Origin: Gnetum montanum
Lineage: Eukaryota > Streptophyta > Gnetopsida > Gnetales > Gnetaceae
Reading direction: 5' to 3'
Assembly: GCA_015680685.1 (NCBI GenBank)
Contig: MNCI01010832.1
Coordinates: 370,556 to 434,555, forward strand
Length of the DNA stretch: 64,000 bases
The notes beneath the pieces are model-generated. The model was given only the letters and a program-made list of their open reading frames with translations. It made no database searches and had not been told where the DNA came from. Every line of letters starts with the position of its first letter. The stretch's first letter is position 1. This document shows positions 54,765 to 64,000 of the stretch, one piece after another. The translations under genes were made by a program, and so were the position numbers.

Positions 54765-56660
54765 TTACAGATGTGATATTACTGGGAAACATCCCTTAGG
54801 ATGGTCATATTGACATATTTCACATTCACTATCATTATCTGTATCTAAATCCACAACCTCGTCAATGATGGCAACTTTGCCATTACCTTTGTTACGTGCA
54901 TATTTAGTTTCTTTCTTTTTTCTCCTTTCTTGGTCACTACTTGGTTCCCTAGACTCCTCTACTATTTTGAGAATGGTTTGAAATTTATTATCTAGGGAGT
55001 CCCACATTTGGTCCACCTTTTTTGATACTTTTGATGCAAGTTTTTGAATGGGCAAAGTTTTCCTACTCACCATCTCTTCAAGTGGTAACTCTTCTTCATC
55101 CTCACAAAATCCAACTCCCTTCTTTTGGAGGGAAGGATCTTTGTTGTATTCCTCCATACTCTATCTTTTCCTTAACTCTCCTTCCTCCTTGGCAACTTGC
55201 TCCAACAATCATTATACTTGATGGGCTCTAAGCTCAGATAGTCTCCCTTAGGCATAAGTCCCAAGGATTCTTTGTGTTTTGTGCCTAAGTCCATCTACGA
55301 GATGGCGTAATTGTTCCCTCTCCGAGTGATCATGGCTAGGGCAATGATGTAATAATGCATAATATTGGCCCATGGAAACATCCAAGGGTTTGTGTCCTTC
55401 TTTTCTCCATTCTTGGATTTGCTTTCATAGGTTGGACACTTGGGAGTACATTTAATACTTATCATTGAATAGTTCTAACATGGTACTCCATTGGTGAATG
55501 GATTTTGATTCTAAGGACTGGTACCAACTTTCCACTTCCTTGATCAGTGTCCATGGAAAAAACTTGAGTTTTTGCCACTCATTTTCTATGTTTTGCAAGG
55601 CACATGCATCATGAAATACTTGCAAATGATTTTGAGGATCAACATTGTATCCCCCTTCAAATCATGGGATATTGTTCATGTTTAATATTTTGATCCTGCT
55701 ATCTTTTTGGTGCCTTGTTGGGATTCTAACAACCTCAGTTATATCTAGCATACTTCAGGTAGTGAGTAGGGGTTCGTCGTGATCATGTTTTCTATGGTTT
55801 CTATGATGCCTATGATGTTCCCTACTCTCCCTCCTTCCATGATGTGTTTCTCTAGAATTCCCTTATCCCCTTTCTCAATTGTTTTGTCTATTATTCCTAT
55901 TTCGCCTACCATTATCCTCAGGGTCTTTCCCTTTGCGACTGCATTTTGATCTTGAAGTAGAAGGGGAAGGAAATGATGAAGGTGGAGAGGAAGGAGGACT
56001 AGCACCATGATGGTTCCTGCTACCTTCTCTTTGGTGGTCATGTCCTTGATCATAGTTACGATCAAAATGTCCATCTTTGTCATGTGTTCGCATTCCTTTT
56101 TTGGATCCTTTGTGTCCATCGGTACCTGAATCTAGGTTCTGGATAGTTGAGTAAAGATTCTGATATACAACCCCTTGACCAAAGTCACTAGGAGGAACAT
56201 CATTTTGTGGAAGACCTCCTAAGGCAGGTTCACCACCATCATTTTCACTTAGGACATATGGGATGTCCTGAGACCACTTCCTCTTCATAGATTTATGATG
56301 TCTCTCCTATTGTAAGTCCCTTTGACATTGTGCCTTCATAGGTTGATACTCTCTTGAGTCATGTTCATGCACAATGTACTCTTCCTATAAGTGTTGCATA
56401 CCAATTCATGTGAGAGCACGAAGAAGCATGCTTGGGATTGAACAATCGGGAGGTAACACTGTGTTATCTTCTAAATCACGCCAACGTAGTTGTTCATCCT
56501 GGTGGAGGATAAAGGTAAAGTTTGGTATATACTCATTGGGATAAACCTATACCATATGAAACTATTAGGGCATTGGCTAGTCATCATGTGTACTATGCCT
56601 TCGATTGTTCATTGTGTCAGACCTAGGTGGTGAAACACTCTTGCAAGAAGAAGGATACAT
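54765..56660 (-). pseudogene. Athila-like gag, broken
   Basis: A probable start is the ATG at 56660-56658 (MYPSSCKSVSPPRSDTMNNR), about 130 bp after the PBS. The N-terminal basic, Gly/Asn/His-rich region is open in 56288-55875 (SPPSSPPSSFPSPSTSRSK). The capsid domain (about 55700-55250) reads FEGGYNVDPQNHLQVFHDAC, FFPWTLIKEVESWYQSLESK, SIHQWSTMLELFNDKY. The C-terminal frame 55157-54765 has LPIQKLASKVSKKVDQMWDS and a degenerate knuckle CEICQYDHPKGC. Stops interrupt the gene at several points. Confidence 0.85.
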
Positions 56661-56786
56661 GATTAATTCTTTAACATGCAACACTTTTCTCTTCTCTTTT
56701 CTAATAATTTTAAGATAACCAACCCTAAGTGTTTGTTCCAATGATGGGAAGATTCCTAAGTTCTAATTAGCACACAAACAACAAAG

Positions 56787-56805
56787 TCCTCGGCAACAGT
56801 GCCAA
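56787..56805 (-). other. Primer-binding site (Athila type)
   Basis: Minus-strand TTGGCACTGTTGCCGAGGA begins immediately after the 5' LTR. It differs only slightly from the Athila consensus form TGGCGCCGTTGCCGGGGA (tRNA-Asp type). It is the best evidence for the orientation and left/right identity of the LTRs. Confidence 0.9.
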
Positions 56806-57600
56806 TGATGAGCGGTGAGGTACCCCTACACTTAACCATACGAATACAAGCATTACGCATGATCTGGTTGAACTCCAAGGACTAAGTGCTTATGCTCCTT
56901 CATAGAACAAGGATGGGTTAGGCAATCGTTGTCTTCCCAAGCTTACTCGTATGGCATGATTGTATGGTTAAGTAAACTTGAGGTATATGATTTTTTATGC
57001 TTTTTATGTTTTATGTCTTGGTTCTAAGAGGAAAGAAGTGAATTGATTAAATAACTAATTTAAATTAATTAATCACCTATGTCCTAACTAGTCCTAACAC
57101 CAGCATTTGATCCCAATTTCCATACACATCCTAAACCAGTGCAACACTATTGGGACTACCAAACACAAGTTGTTACAAGGTTACCAAGTGTTCCACGCAT
57201 ACTCGAAGTGGTCGTACTAAGTGTTTACTTCTGAAAATTAACAAATCAATAAAAGAAACATTAATTAACTAATGAAAGCATTAAAGAATTGTAAATAGCA
57301 TTAAGGGTGAGAGATAAGCTATTCAAAATGCTACAAGGTTTATCACAAAGTTCATCTTTATTTCCAAACATAAGGTGTACTCAGGTACACAATGCTCGTA
57401 TAAAGATCCATTCGCTTTATGACTCCTATTGCAGGCACTTAGAAATAATTCTAAGTCTAAGAGGGATAAATGGCAAGAGTTTGGGTAAGGGACTAAGAAC
57501 TAATTTCCAAACCAAATGTACCTCCCTCTTATTTATAGGCAACAAGATAGGTCTCGATATCGGATGTCCAATATCACGGCCCTAATATCACAGTTCATCA
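56806..57600 (-). mobile_element. 5' LTR of complete Athila-like element
   Basis: In plus sense it runs from TGATGAGCGGTGAGG to CACAGTTCATCA, 795 bp. TATAAATAAG is on the minus strand at 57528-57537. Terminal inverted ends TGATGA/TCATCA are longer than the usual TG/CA. The plus frame 57307-57585 (92 codons) is the counterpart of the 48203-48541 frame in the other LTR. Confidence 0.92.
57528..57537 (-). promoter_or_regulatory. TATA box of 5' LTR (TATAAATAAG)
   Basis: Minus strand, upstream of R and gag. Probable promoter of the element. Confidence 0.75.
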
Positions 57601-57605
57601 TTCTA

Positions 57606-57961
57606 CTATTGTAAATTCTTATCCTGTTGTTGGTAAGATCAGGTTTTGTTAGCATACATAACATAATAGAACATAAAAACATAATAAACAAACCATAATA
57701 ATGTCTTTTATTAATAAATATTTGATCTTCCTAGTACCTAAAGTAGATCCATTTCCAATCCCCAAAATGTAATTTCATATCCATAAGATCCAATGCTAGT
57801 AGATGCAGATAAAGATTCATAATCATACATTTTCATTCGAAAGCTAGTAGGCAAGCCCCTACCAATGGAGATGAGTAAACATAATATAAAAACACTAACT
57901 AATAGAATAGCAATAATCCTCCTATTTAATAGCATTAAGATCATTTAACTAAGTTACTTCT
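57606..57961. other. Short unassigned spacer
   Basis: About 350 bp of old flanking DNA between the Athila-like 5' LTR and the copia-type LTR. The minus frame 57738-57944 is hydrophobic and has no match I recognise. Confidence 0.45.
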
Positions 57962-59062
57962 ATGGACCTTTTTGTATGTAAAAATATTTAAAAAATGAAG
58001 AATAAGGTTGTTTGTGGGGTTGTGTGATTATTGTGTATGTAGGACAAGAAAACTTGGATAAAGAGAAGAAGGTTTATGGAAGTTTGATCAATATGGACAT
58101 AGAACAAAGATTTCAAAGGACAAATGAAGATGAAGAAAGATGTCTCTAAGAAATAGTAGATGTCTTAGAAGAATTCAAGGCAGTCCAAGCAAAGACATCT
58201 TTAAAAAATAACAAATAGCTTTCATTAGGCAAAGAGATCTTTTCCCAGAAAAATATGTTTTCACAAAATATAGGCCAATTTCAGAAAGATGTCTTTCACC
58301 AAATAAAGATGTCTTCTTAGAATGGAGACCAAATGTAGAAAGATTTCTCAACCATGAAGAAGAGATCTTCCATGACCATTAGCGAGCTATTGCACAAGTT
58401 CCAAGATGGATTTGGAAATATGATGACTATAAAAAGACATCATTTTCATTGGAAAATATGCAAACATTTGTATAATCATTGTGTAATCATTTGATAATCA
58501 TTGTAATCATTGTTGCTTCTCATTGTATTATCTGTTGTGTATTGTAAAGTGTGTTGTACAAGGATCAATAAATTAAGTTTCATTCATCCCTTGTAATTGT
58601 TCTTCTCCCTTGATACCCTACGGGGTTGATGTGCTTCTTATGGGAAGGCATCTTGCTTGAGCTTCTTAGAATCATATAGGATTGAGTGTTTGTATAGCTT
58701 CACAACAATCTGGAGTGGAGCTCAAGATTGTAAAGGTTGTGGGATCCTAGAAACCACATGCTAAGCTTGTTAGGACCTTGTGGGGTTGAGGGGATTCATA
58801 ATGTTGAATTAGTCTAAAGCAAAGCTTAGTACTTATGTAAGGTGTGGTACCCTTCAAACCACATTTGAGGACAACAAAATTTGGAGATGTGCTTGTGAAC
58901 TACCACCTAAGTGTGGACTACCCAAGTTGGGGAACCATGTGAAATTTCTTTTATGTGCTTTGTTCAAAGAATTTTAATTTGGGAAACTTCCCACCCCTCA
59001 CCACCACCACCCCCCCACCACCCCACACACACACACACACCTTCTAAGTTCAATTATCCACA
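57962..59062 (+). mobile_element. Copia-type 5' LTR
   Basis: 1101 bp, starts TATGGACC (G to A change from TGTGGACC) and ends ATTATCCACA. Size and edges equal the solo LTR at 28042-29141. Landmarks: AAAGATGTCTTT words at 58130-58380, TTGTAAAGTGTG (about 58545), GGGGTTGATGTGCTTCTTA, ACTACCCAAGTTGGGGAACC near 58918. The plus frame 58911-59108 crosses the LTR/PBS border and is not a gene. A (CCA)n/(CA)n tract lies at about 59000-59040. Confidence 0.9.
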
Positions 59063-59064
59063 AG

Positions 59065-59076
59065 TGGTATCAAAGC
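59065..59076 (+). other. Primer-binding site, initiator Met-tRNA type
   Basis: TGGTATCAAAGC two bases after the LTR. It matches the TGGTATCAGAGC form used by Ty1/copia elements in plants with one change. Confidence 0.9.
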
Positions 59077-59117
59077 TTGGTACTCTTCTTTGTCATCATC
59101 AACTTTAAGAGTGAACA

Positions 59118-59242
59118 ATGAAGGGGACATCTTACATAAAGCCATCCATGTTCAACAAATTTGACTTCACCTATTTGAAAGCAAGAATGAAAGGGTTATT
59201 TGAATCCATGGAGTTTGAAGTGTGGGAGTCAATCCTTAAAGG
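59118..59242 (+). pseudogene. Copia-type gag N-terminus (interrupted by gap)
   Basis: ATG at 59118: MKGTSYIKPSMFNKFDFTYL, then KARMKGLFESMEFEVW, the standard start of plant copia gag (P-x-F-x6-W/L-K-x-R-M-x8-W). The frame is open up to the N at 59243. The continuation is present only as an inverted copy to the right (59244-59469), which extends the frame by about 15 codons. After the second N, gag continues at 59471 with EKELNEHDDGSEDEIAFFTR. Confidence 0.85.
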
Positions 59243-59470
59243 NCAAGGCTTGATGATGTTGGTGGAGTTGTTGACAAGTAGAGTGTAGCCTTTAAGGATT
59301 GACTCCCACACTTCAAACTCCATGGATTCAAATAACCCTTTCATTCTTGCTTTCAAATAGGTGAAGTCAAATTTGTTGAACATGGATGGCTTTATGTAAG
59401 ATGTCCCCTTCATTGTTCACTCTTAAAGTTGATGATGACAAAGAAGAGTACCAAGCTTTGATACCACTTN

Positions 59471-60660
59471 AAGGAGCTATCTAAGAAAGACCCATTACCT
59501 TGATGACTATCTCCAAGGAGAAGGAGCTTAATGAGCATGATGATGGTAGTGAAGATGAGATTGCATTTTTCACTAGGAAGCTACAATGACTGATAACTAA
59601 GAGAAACAAAGAAAAATTTCAATAAAGATTCAATCAAATAAAAGGTAAAGAAATAGGTAAGAATTTTTAAAATTCTAATTTAGATTTCTCTTCTGTATAA
59701 TCTTGGATTTGTGGAGGAAGAGGCCATATGGCCTTCGAATGTCCTAGTAATTTTAGGTTGTAGTACAAGAACGAGTCCATTGAAGAAGTAAAAAAGACCA
59801 ACTTATATACAAGTTAGGATGATGGGGATTAGAGTGACAAATAGGTGGAGGATGATGCAAAAAAATCTCATCTCATCTACATGGCCCTCACTAATGATGA
59901 TGTTGGTTCATCAAATGATGATCTTAGCAATGATGAAAGGTTTAATCCTTTATGCAATGAACTTCTATCATTTCAAAGTATTTATGCTAAGTTAAATAAA
60001 AAAGTCCAAATATTAGGAAATATCATTGTTAAATTTGACTATTTTTGATCTTACTAAACAACTCTCAGACCTAAGGGTTGAGAATGAATAAGCTAAAGTA
60101 GAGGTTGTAGACATCAAATTAATAAATGAGAGATTGGCAAAGAGAAAGGAATCCCTTCATATGGTCCTAGGAGAAGGAATAATTTCACATAATAAGAATG
60201 GTCTATGATGTTATACTCAAGAGAAATCATCACCTACAAACACATCCAAATCAAATGATCCTCCCAAAGAAAAAGGTAGTACATCAAAATCAAAGGAAGC
60301 ACCCATATCTCAAAAAGGTCTTAAAAGGTATGATTATTCTAATATTTCATCCTACCATAGGAGAATTAGGTGTTATTATTGTCATAAGTTAGGACATAAA
60401 TAATGGTATTGCAATCTTAAATATTATTATATAAATAATTGGTCAAATCATAGGACTCCTTGGTCTTATCAAAGTGCATCAAGAAAGGATTTTTTTCAAG
60501 ATCATACAAAAGACCAAATGTCAACTCAAAAGACCAAAGAAATCAAGAAGGAATGGAGAATTAAATGGAAAGAACAAGGAAATCAGGATACCCTCACCAA
60601 AAAAATTCATAAGAGGAATTCAAGCTTTGGACATTAGAGAAGTCTTTTTGAAGTGAGAAT
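59471..60660 (+). pseudogene. Copia-type gag C-terminal part with zinc knuckles
   Basis: Continues gag after the gap. About 59706-59745 gives ICGGRGHMAFECP, a knuckle whose first Cys is Ser. The open frame 59845-60048 (HLIYMALTNDDVGSSNDDLS) is the acidic Ser/Asp-rich stretch, followed by a coiled-coil-like region (LSDLRVENE). About 60367-60410 gives a second knuckle, CYYCHKLGHK followed by W-Y-C-N. There are several stops. No protease, integrase or RT motif follows. Confidence 0.75.
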
Positions 60661-61052
60661 CCTCAAAAGAGGAAAATCATTCTCTAGCCCTCTAAACACC
60701 ATTACTCTTTGATGGTATAATAGGTAAGTAGAGGTAATTTTTATTTTGGTTTTACAAGCTTTCATTAAGACTATAGTCCATTGGCAGCCTTTCCCAACCC
60801 CATCTTGAGTCTTGCAATTACATCTTTCAAACATAAAGATGTCACTTGAAATATGTATTCTAATAAACAAAGATGTCTCTTTGAGTTTTTGTGAATCATG
60901 GGCCAGATTTCTACTATGCATGAAAGATGTTTACTATGAATTTTAAATGAAGAAAAGACATCTTTCTTCTATAAAAGACATCTTATTTTTCATTAGTATA
61001 AAAGACAAAACCCTCGTTTTTTGTTGTATTCCTTCAGATCTACCCCACAGAG
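60661..61052 (+). other. Interval between gag and second ORF, with AAAGATGTC words
   Basis: Non-coding. Contains several LTR-like words (AAAGATGTC near 60834, AAAGATGTCTCTTTG near 60872, AAAGACATCTTTC near 60955, AAAGACATCTTAT near 60976), although the rest does not look like LTR. It may contain a promoter or leader for the second ORF. The minus frame 60634-60921 is unsupported. Confidence 0.5.
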
Positions 61053-62230
61053 ATGACTAGGGCTCCACCATTTACAAAAATTTCATCAAAGATGGCCGAT
61101 AAGAAGATAGGAATGTCCAAATAGCCTCCCAAGAAGCATTCAAAAGGAAGTTCTAGTAGTGCATCCACCTCTTACATGTCCTAGTTTCACAGCATCAGTG
61201 CATAGCACAAGTTTGAAGCAACTCAAAAAACTACCATTATTTTTGAATTTTCTCTTACTTTTGTAGCTCACAGATAGCAAACCTTGCTAGATTATTTCAA
61301 GCTTTGAAACTAGAATACGTTTATTACTATGAATTTTCTAGTTCCTAAGGTGCTGATTAGAGAGTTATATTGTAATATCATTGTTTTTGATGCTATTGTT
61401 GGGGCATTCACATCAATTGATGGGGAAATTGTTCTTGAGGTCACTCCCCTAGTTTTGAATGCAATTTTGGGTATTTCTAATACTGATGTCTTCTAAGTAA
61501 CCGTTGATACCATGCATGAAATTTATACAAATGGTATAATGCTCATAGAACATGATGAATTCTATGATGTATTGTTTGGTAGAGACATGTCTTTTAACAA
61601 GGGCCATATTGAGAGAAGCAAGATGACTCCTGATGCCTCCACCCTATCTCTTATTGTTCTATATAACATCATGGTTAAAGGAGGTAGTTATAGTTATCTA
61701 CTTCCATGCCAAGGTTTTGTGCTCTATTGTGTTCTTACAGGTTTACCATTAGGTATGGGACACACTCTCTGCCTAGACATTTTAAGTCTCTATGCCAAGA
61801 AGAGAATCCTTGGGCATCCCTACCTCATTAGCCTGTTGATTCAATAGAATGGTGTACCTATTCTAGAGCTATCTTTGCTTAAAGGAAGGAGGAGTCTTAG
61901 CAAGTACATTAAGAAGAGGAGTAGTTCCCATGCAGCAAAAGTATGACAAAGCACTCGAACTCAAAAACAAAGAAAGGAAGCATCTCCATAGTTAAAAAGA
62001 TCAAAATCCACTAGTGCTCAACTTAGTTCATTACTAAAGAATATTCTCTAGTCCTTTGCACAAGCCATCAGGAAGCTTGGGAGGCATCTCTCTTACTTAC
62101 ATAAGAGTTTGGATGTAGTCAAGATTCCACCTTCCTTCGATGGGTAGACATTTGAGGAGGTTACTACTCCTTCTATTTCGAATAGTGAGGAGGATGTACC
62201 TATCCCACCAAGGCATTCTTTAGTATTTTG
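61053..62230 (+). pseudogene. PF20167-like putative plant transposon protein ORF
   Basis: ATG at 61053 (MTRAPPFTKISSKMADKKIG) after an A-rich leader. Through stops, translation gives TTIIFEFSLTFVAHR, then FLVPKVLIRELYCNIIVFDA, FTSIDGEIVLEVTPLVLNAI and LGISN. The frame is open at 61512-61847: MSFNKGHIERSKMTPDASTL, LIVLYNIMVKGGSYSYLLPC, FVLYCVLTGLPLGMGHTLCL. The order (R-x-L-Y-x-N ... x-G-x-x-I-x-L/V ... I-L-G-I ... L-T-P-x-A-R-x-L-x-x-I ... L-x-G-x-x-I/L) resembles PF20167, often found in non-autonomous plant elements. The biochemical role of that domain is unknown to me. Confidence 0.55.
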
Positions 62231-63006
62231 ATCCTCACATACATATGACTCAAGGATGGAGTTATATTTAGAGCCAGAGGCACACCTAGCTAGTAGCTAG
62301 GGGGAGCATCATCCTCCCATGTAGTAGCTAGAGCATCATGATCTAGTACCTACTTACTCAATTCTTCCCTCTATTGATGCTCCTAGCTCTTTTGAGTAAT
62401 AGGCTATGGAAAGCATATTTGGGACCACATTCCAATGGGTACTAGTATAATAGCCTCTAGCTTTATCTACTCCACTAGCTTCCTCTTGGTTTCAAGTGAA
62501 GCTTTGTCCCAGTTGAGCTTCTATGTAGTAGGTTGAGTCCTCTAATGAAGATACATAGAGATCAAGTCATCCCAACACCAATAATGATGACAATGAGGAG
62601 GAGATTTATCATCCATCTAGATCAATAGATGATTCAAAGTCTAAGGATGTGATCAAGTTGCGAACAATTATTCTTTGATGTGATTATGGGTGATTACAGA
62701 TAGTTTTGTATGTAACAGTTTATGGATGAGTTATGGAAAAATGGTTTTTTTTCTTTGTTATCATTGTATACCTTTGCTCCATGCTTTTGCATTTACATAA
62801 TTTTACATACTATCAAACATCCACACTTATCCTTATCCCTAGTTGCCATTGGAATTTATATGTCATAATGGTTTACTTGGTTTATTTCTATGCACTTTAT
62901 TTATATGCTTTAACCTTGTTGGTTATGTCCAAAAAGGAGGAGAAATAGCTTATATAGTGTTATGTATTGGGATAATACTAACCCATTTTCTTAAGTTTTT
63001 TACATT
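62231..63006 (+). other. 3' non-coding region of copia-type element
   Basis: Pro/Ser-rich translations fade out by about 62690. Afterwards only T-rich sequence with small hydrophobic frames (62733-62948, 62843-63091) that I do not support. A purine-rich AAAAAGGAGGAGAAA tract at about 62931-62945 resembles a second PPT. Confidence 0.55.
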
Positions 63007-63023
63007 ACCAAAAAGGGGAATAT
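63007..63023 (+). other. Polypurine tract before 3' LTR
   Basis: ACCAAAAAGGGGAATAT directly precedes TGTGGACC. Typical position and composition for copia plus-strand priming. Confidence 0.8.
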
Positions 63024-64000
63024 TGTGGACCTTTTTAGTATGCAAGGTTGTTTGTTGTGTATGCAAGACAAGAAAACTTGGATCAAGATAAGAAGGTTTG
63101 TAAAAGTTTGATGAACATGGAGAAAAAACAAAAATTTCAAAGGATAAATGAAGATCAAGAAAGATGTCTCCAAGAAAAAAAATACATCTTGCAAGAATTG
63201 AAGGTAATATAGGCAAATATGTCTTTGAAAAATAGCAAACATCTTTCACCAGGCAAAGACATCTTTCCCCAAACAAAGACATCTTCCCAGAATACAAGCT
63301 AATTTCATCAAGACATCTTTCACCAGATAAAGTCATCTTCCTAAAATGGAGACCAAATGTAGAAAGACATCTCAGCCATGAAGAAGATTTCTTCCATGAC
63401 TAGTAGTTAGATGTTGCACAAGTTCCAAGATGGATGTTGAAACATGGTGACTATAAGAAGACATCATTCTCATTGGAAAATGTGAAAAATTTTGTATAAT
63501 AATTGTGTAATAATTTGACAATCATTATAATCATTTTTGCTCCTCATTATATTATCATTCATCTATTGTAAAGTGTGGTGTACCTCAAAGTACAAAGATT
63601 AGCAAACTAAGTTGCATTCATCCCTTGTAATTGTTATTCTCCATTGTTGCCCTATGGGCTTCATGTGCTTCTTACAAGAAGGCATCTTGATTGAGCTTGT
63701 TGGGATCCTATGGAATTGAGTGTTGGTGTAGCACACAACACTCTAGAGTAGAGCTTAAGATTGTAAAGGTTGTGGGATCCTAGAAACCACATACTAAGCT
63801 TGTCATGATCTTACAAGGTTGAGTAAATTCATAGTGTCAAATCACTCCGAAGTAAGGCTTAGTGCTTGTACAAGGTGTGGTATCCTTCAACCCACATTTG
63901 AAAGTAACAAAGTCTAGAGGTGTGCTTGTGAACTACCCTTTGAGTGTGGACTACCCAAGTTTTGGAACCACATTAAATTTGTTGTGTGTACTTTGTTCAA
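63024..64000 (+). mobile_element. Copia-type 3' LTR (cut by window end)
   Basis: Starts TGTGGACCTTTTTAG. It follows the 5' LTR landmark for landmark: AAAGATGTC words 63160-63390, TTGTAAAGTGTGG (about 63567), GGCTTCATGTGCTTCTTAC, GACTACCCAAGTTTTGGAAC near 63948. About 977 bp are present and roughly 100 bp should lie beyond the window. Near its start it lacks the AAAATATTTAAAAAATGAAG stretch and the GGGGTTGTGTGATTATTG stretch of the 5' LTR. Confidence 0.9.

Larger units (their letters stand above)
47674..57605 (-). mobile_element. Structurally complete Athila-like Ty3/gypsy element
   Basis: Coordinates include the flanking 5 bp (CTCTA at 47674-47678, TTCTA at 57601-57605, one mismatch). On the minus strand: 5' LTR 57600-56806, PBS, gag, protease, RT, RNase H, integrase, long 3' non-coding region, PPT, 3' LTR 48565-47679. 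The length of about 9.9 kb and the domain order fit the plant Athila clade, as do the Athila-type PBS and the FMDD-x-S-x-Y-G RT motif. Coding regions carry stops and frameshifts. The LTRs differ in length (795 and 887 bp) and at many bases, so the insertion is old. Confidence 0.9.
59062..59469. repeat. Perfect 181 bp inverted repeat bounded by single Ns (assembly artefact)
   Basis: 59062-59242 and 59289-59469 are reverse complements over 181 bp with no difference I could see. The right arm plus its 45 bp extension (59244-59288) is enclosed by single Ns at 59243 and 59470. The segment reads as a correct continuation only when flipped. This fits a short contig placed in the wrong orientation rather than a biological palindrome. 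Confidence 0.9.
57962..64000 (+). mobile_element. Copia-type non-autonomous LTR element (gag plus PF20167-like ORF), 3' end off window
   Basis: Plus-strand order: 5' LTR 57962-59062, Met-tRNA-type PBS, gag with knuckles, then an ORF resembling the putative plant transposon protein domain (PF20167), PPT, and a 3' LTR starting at 63024 that is cut by the window end. No integrase or reverse transcriptase motif was found in the ~4 kb interior, so the element would have depended on another copia element. The two LTRs are clearly diverged with indels. Two solo LTRs of the family lie at 13495 and 28042. Part of gag is disturbed by an assembly artefact. Confidence 0.8.

Noticed and set aside
59171-59413. 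80-codon minus-strand ORF containing X
   Set aside because: It is created by the inverted mini-contig between the Ns and crosses an N. It duplicates the gag start on the plus strand.
60840-61000. Possible nested copia LTR inside the element interior
   Set aside because: Only the AAAGATGTC words are shared. The LTR edges (TGTGGACC, ATCCACA) and other landmarks are absent.

Overview
This window looks like intergenic DNA from a seed plant with a repeat-rich genome. It is AT-rich, has no convincing host gene, and consists mostly of decayed, nested plant retrotransposons: Ty3/gypsy elements of Tat-like and Athila-like type, a Ty1/copia-type family, and an L1-type LINE. I cannot name the species. 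No bacterial, organellar, tRNA, rRNA or CRISPR features are visible. Two single-base N gaps (59243, 59470) show that this is a draft plant assembly. Almost every reading frame is broken by stops and frameshifts, so protein calls are pseudogenes placed by conserved motifs.

Layout. 1-6365: 5' part of a minus-strand Tat-like Ty3 element (protease, gag, a leader made of ~167 bp tandem repeats, then probable LTR with a TATA box). 6380-9593: plus-strand L1-type LINE (DUF4283-like/zinc-knuckle ORF1, AP endonuclease, reverse transcriptase), cut off at its 3' end. 10947-19100: decayed plus-strand Athila-like Ty3 element with a copia-family solo LTR (13495-14764) inside its protease. 19980-20815: solo LTR of the Athila-like family with a perfect ATTCC target duplication. 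20821-27087: old unassigned sequence with one more LTR fragment. 27088-30010: 5' LTR, primer-binding site and possible gag remnant of another Athila-like copy, with a second copia solo LTR (28042-29141, TATCT duplication) in its leader. 30010-43810: minus-strand Tat-like remnants: probable LTR, integrase, extra RNase H, reverse transcriptase, then about 6 kb with a ~185 bp tandem array, then protease and gag. 43975-47072: 3' end of a plus-strand Athila-like copy. 47679-57600: structurally complete minus-strand Athila-like element with both LTRs, PBS, PPT, gag, protease, RT, RNase H and integrase. 57962-64000: copia-type non-autonomous element whose LTR, Met-tRNA PBS and gag are followed by an ORF resembling the putative plant transposon protein domain (PF20167) instead of a recognisable pol. 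Its 3' LTR runs off the window.

How it fits together. In each Ty3 element gag packages the RNA, protease cuts the polyprotein, RT/RNase H copies the RNA starting from the PBS tRNA, and integrase inserts the copy, leaving a 5 bp duplication. None of the copies here looks able to do this now. The insertion order can be read from the nesting: the copia-family solo LTRs entered Athila-like copies that were already in place. The most interesting structures are non-coding: LTR-borne minisatellites that differ between copies, a copia LTR packed with alternating direct and inverted AAAGATGTCTTT words, a ~3 kb imperfect inverted repeat formed by two tail-to-tail Athila-like elements, a ~185 bp array that may be an amplified LTR U3 region, and a small inverted-contig assembly artefact inside the copia gag.
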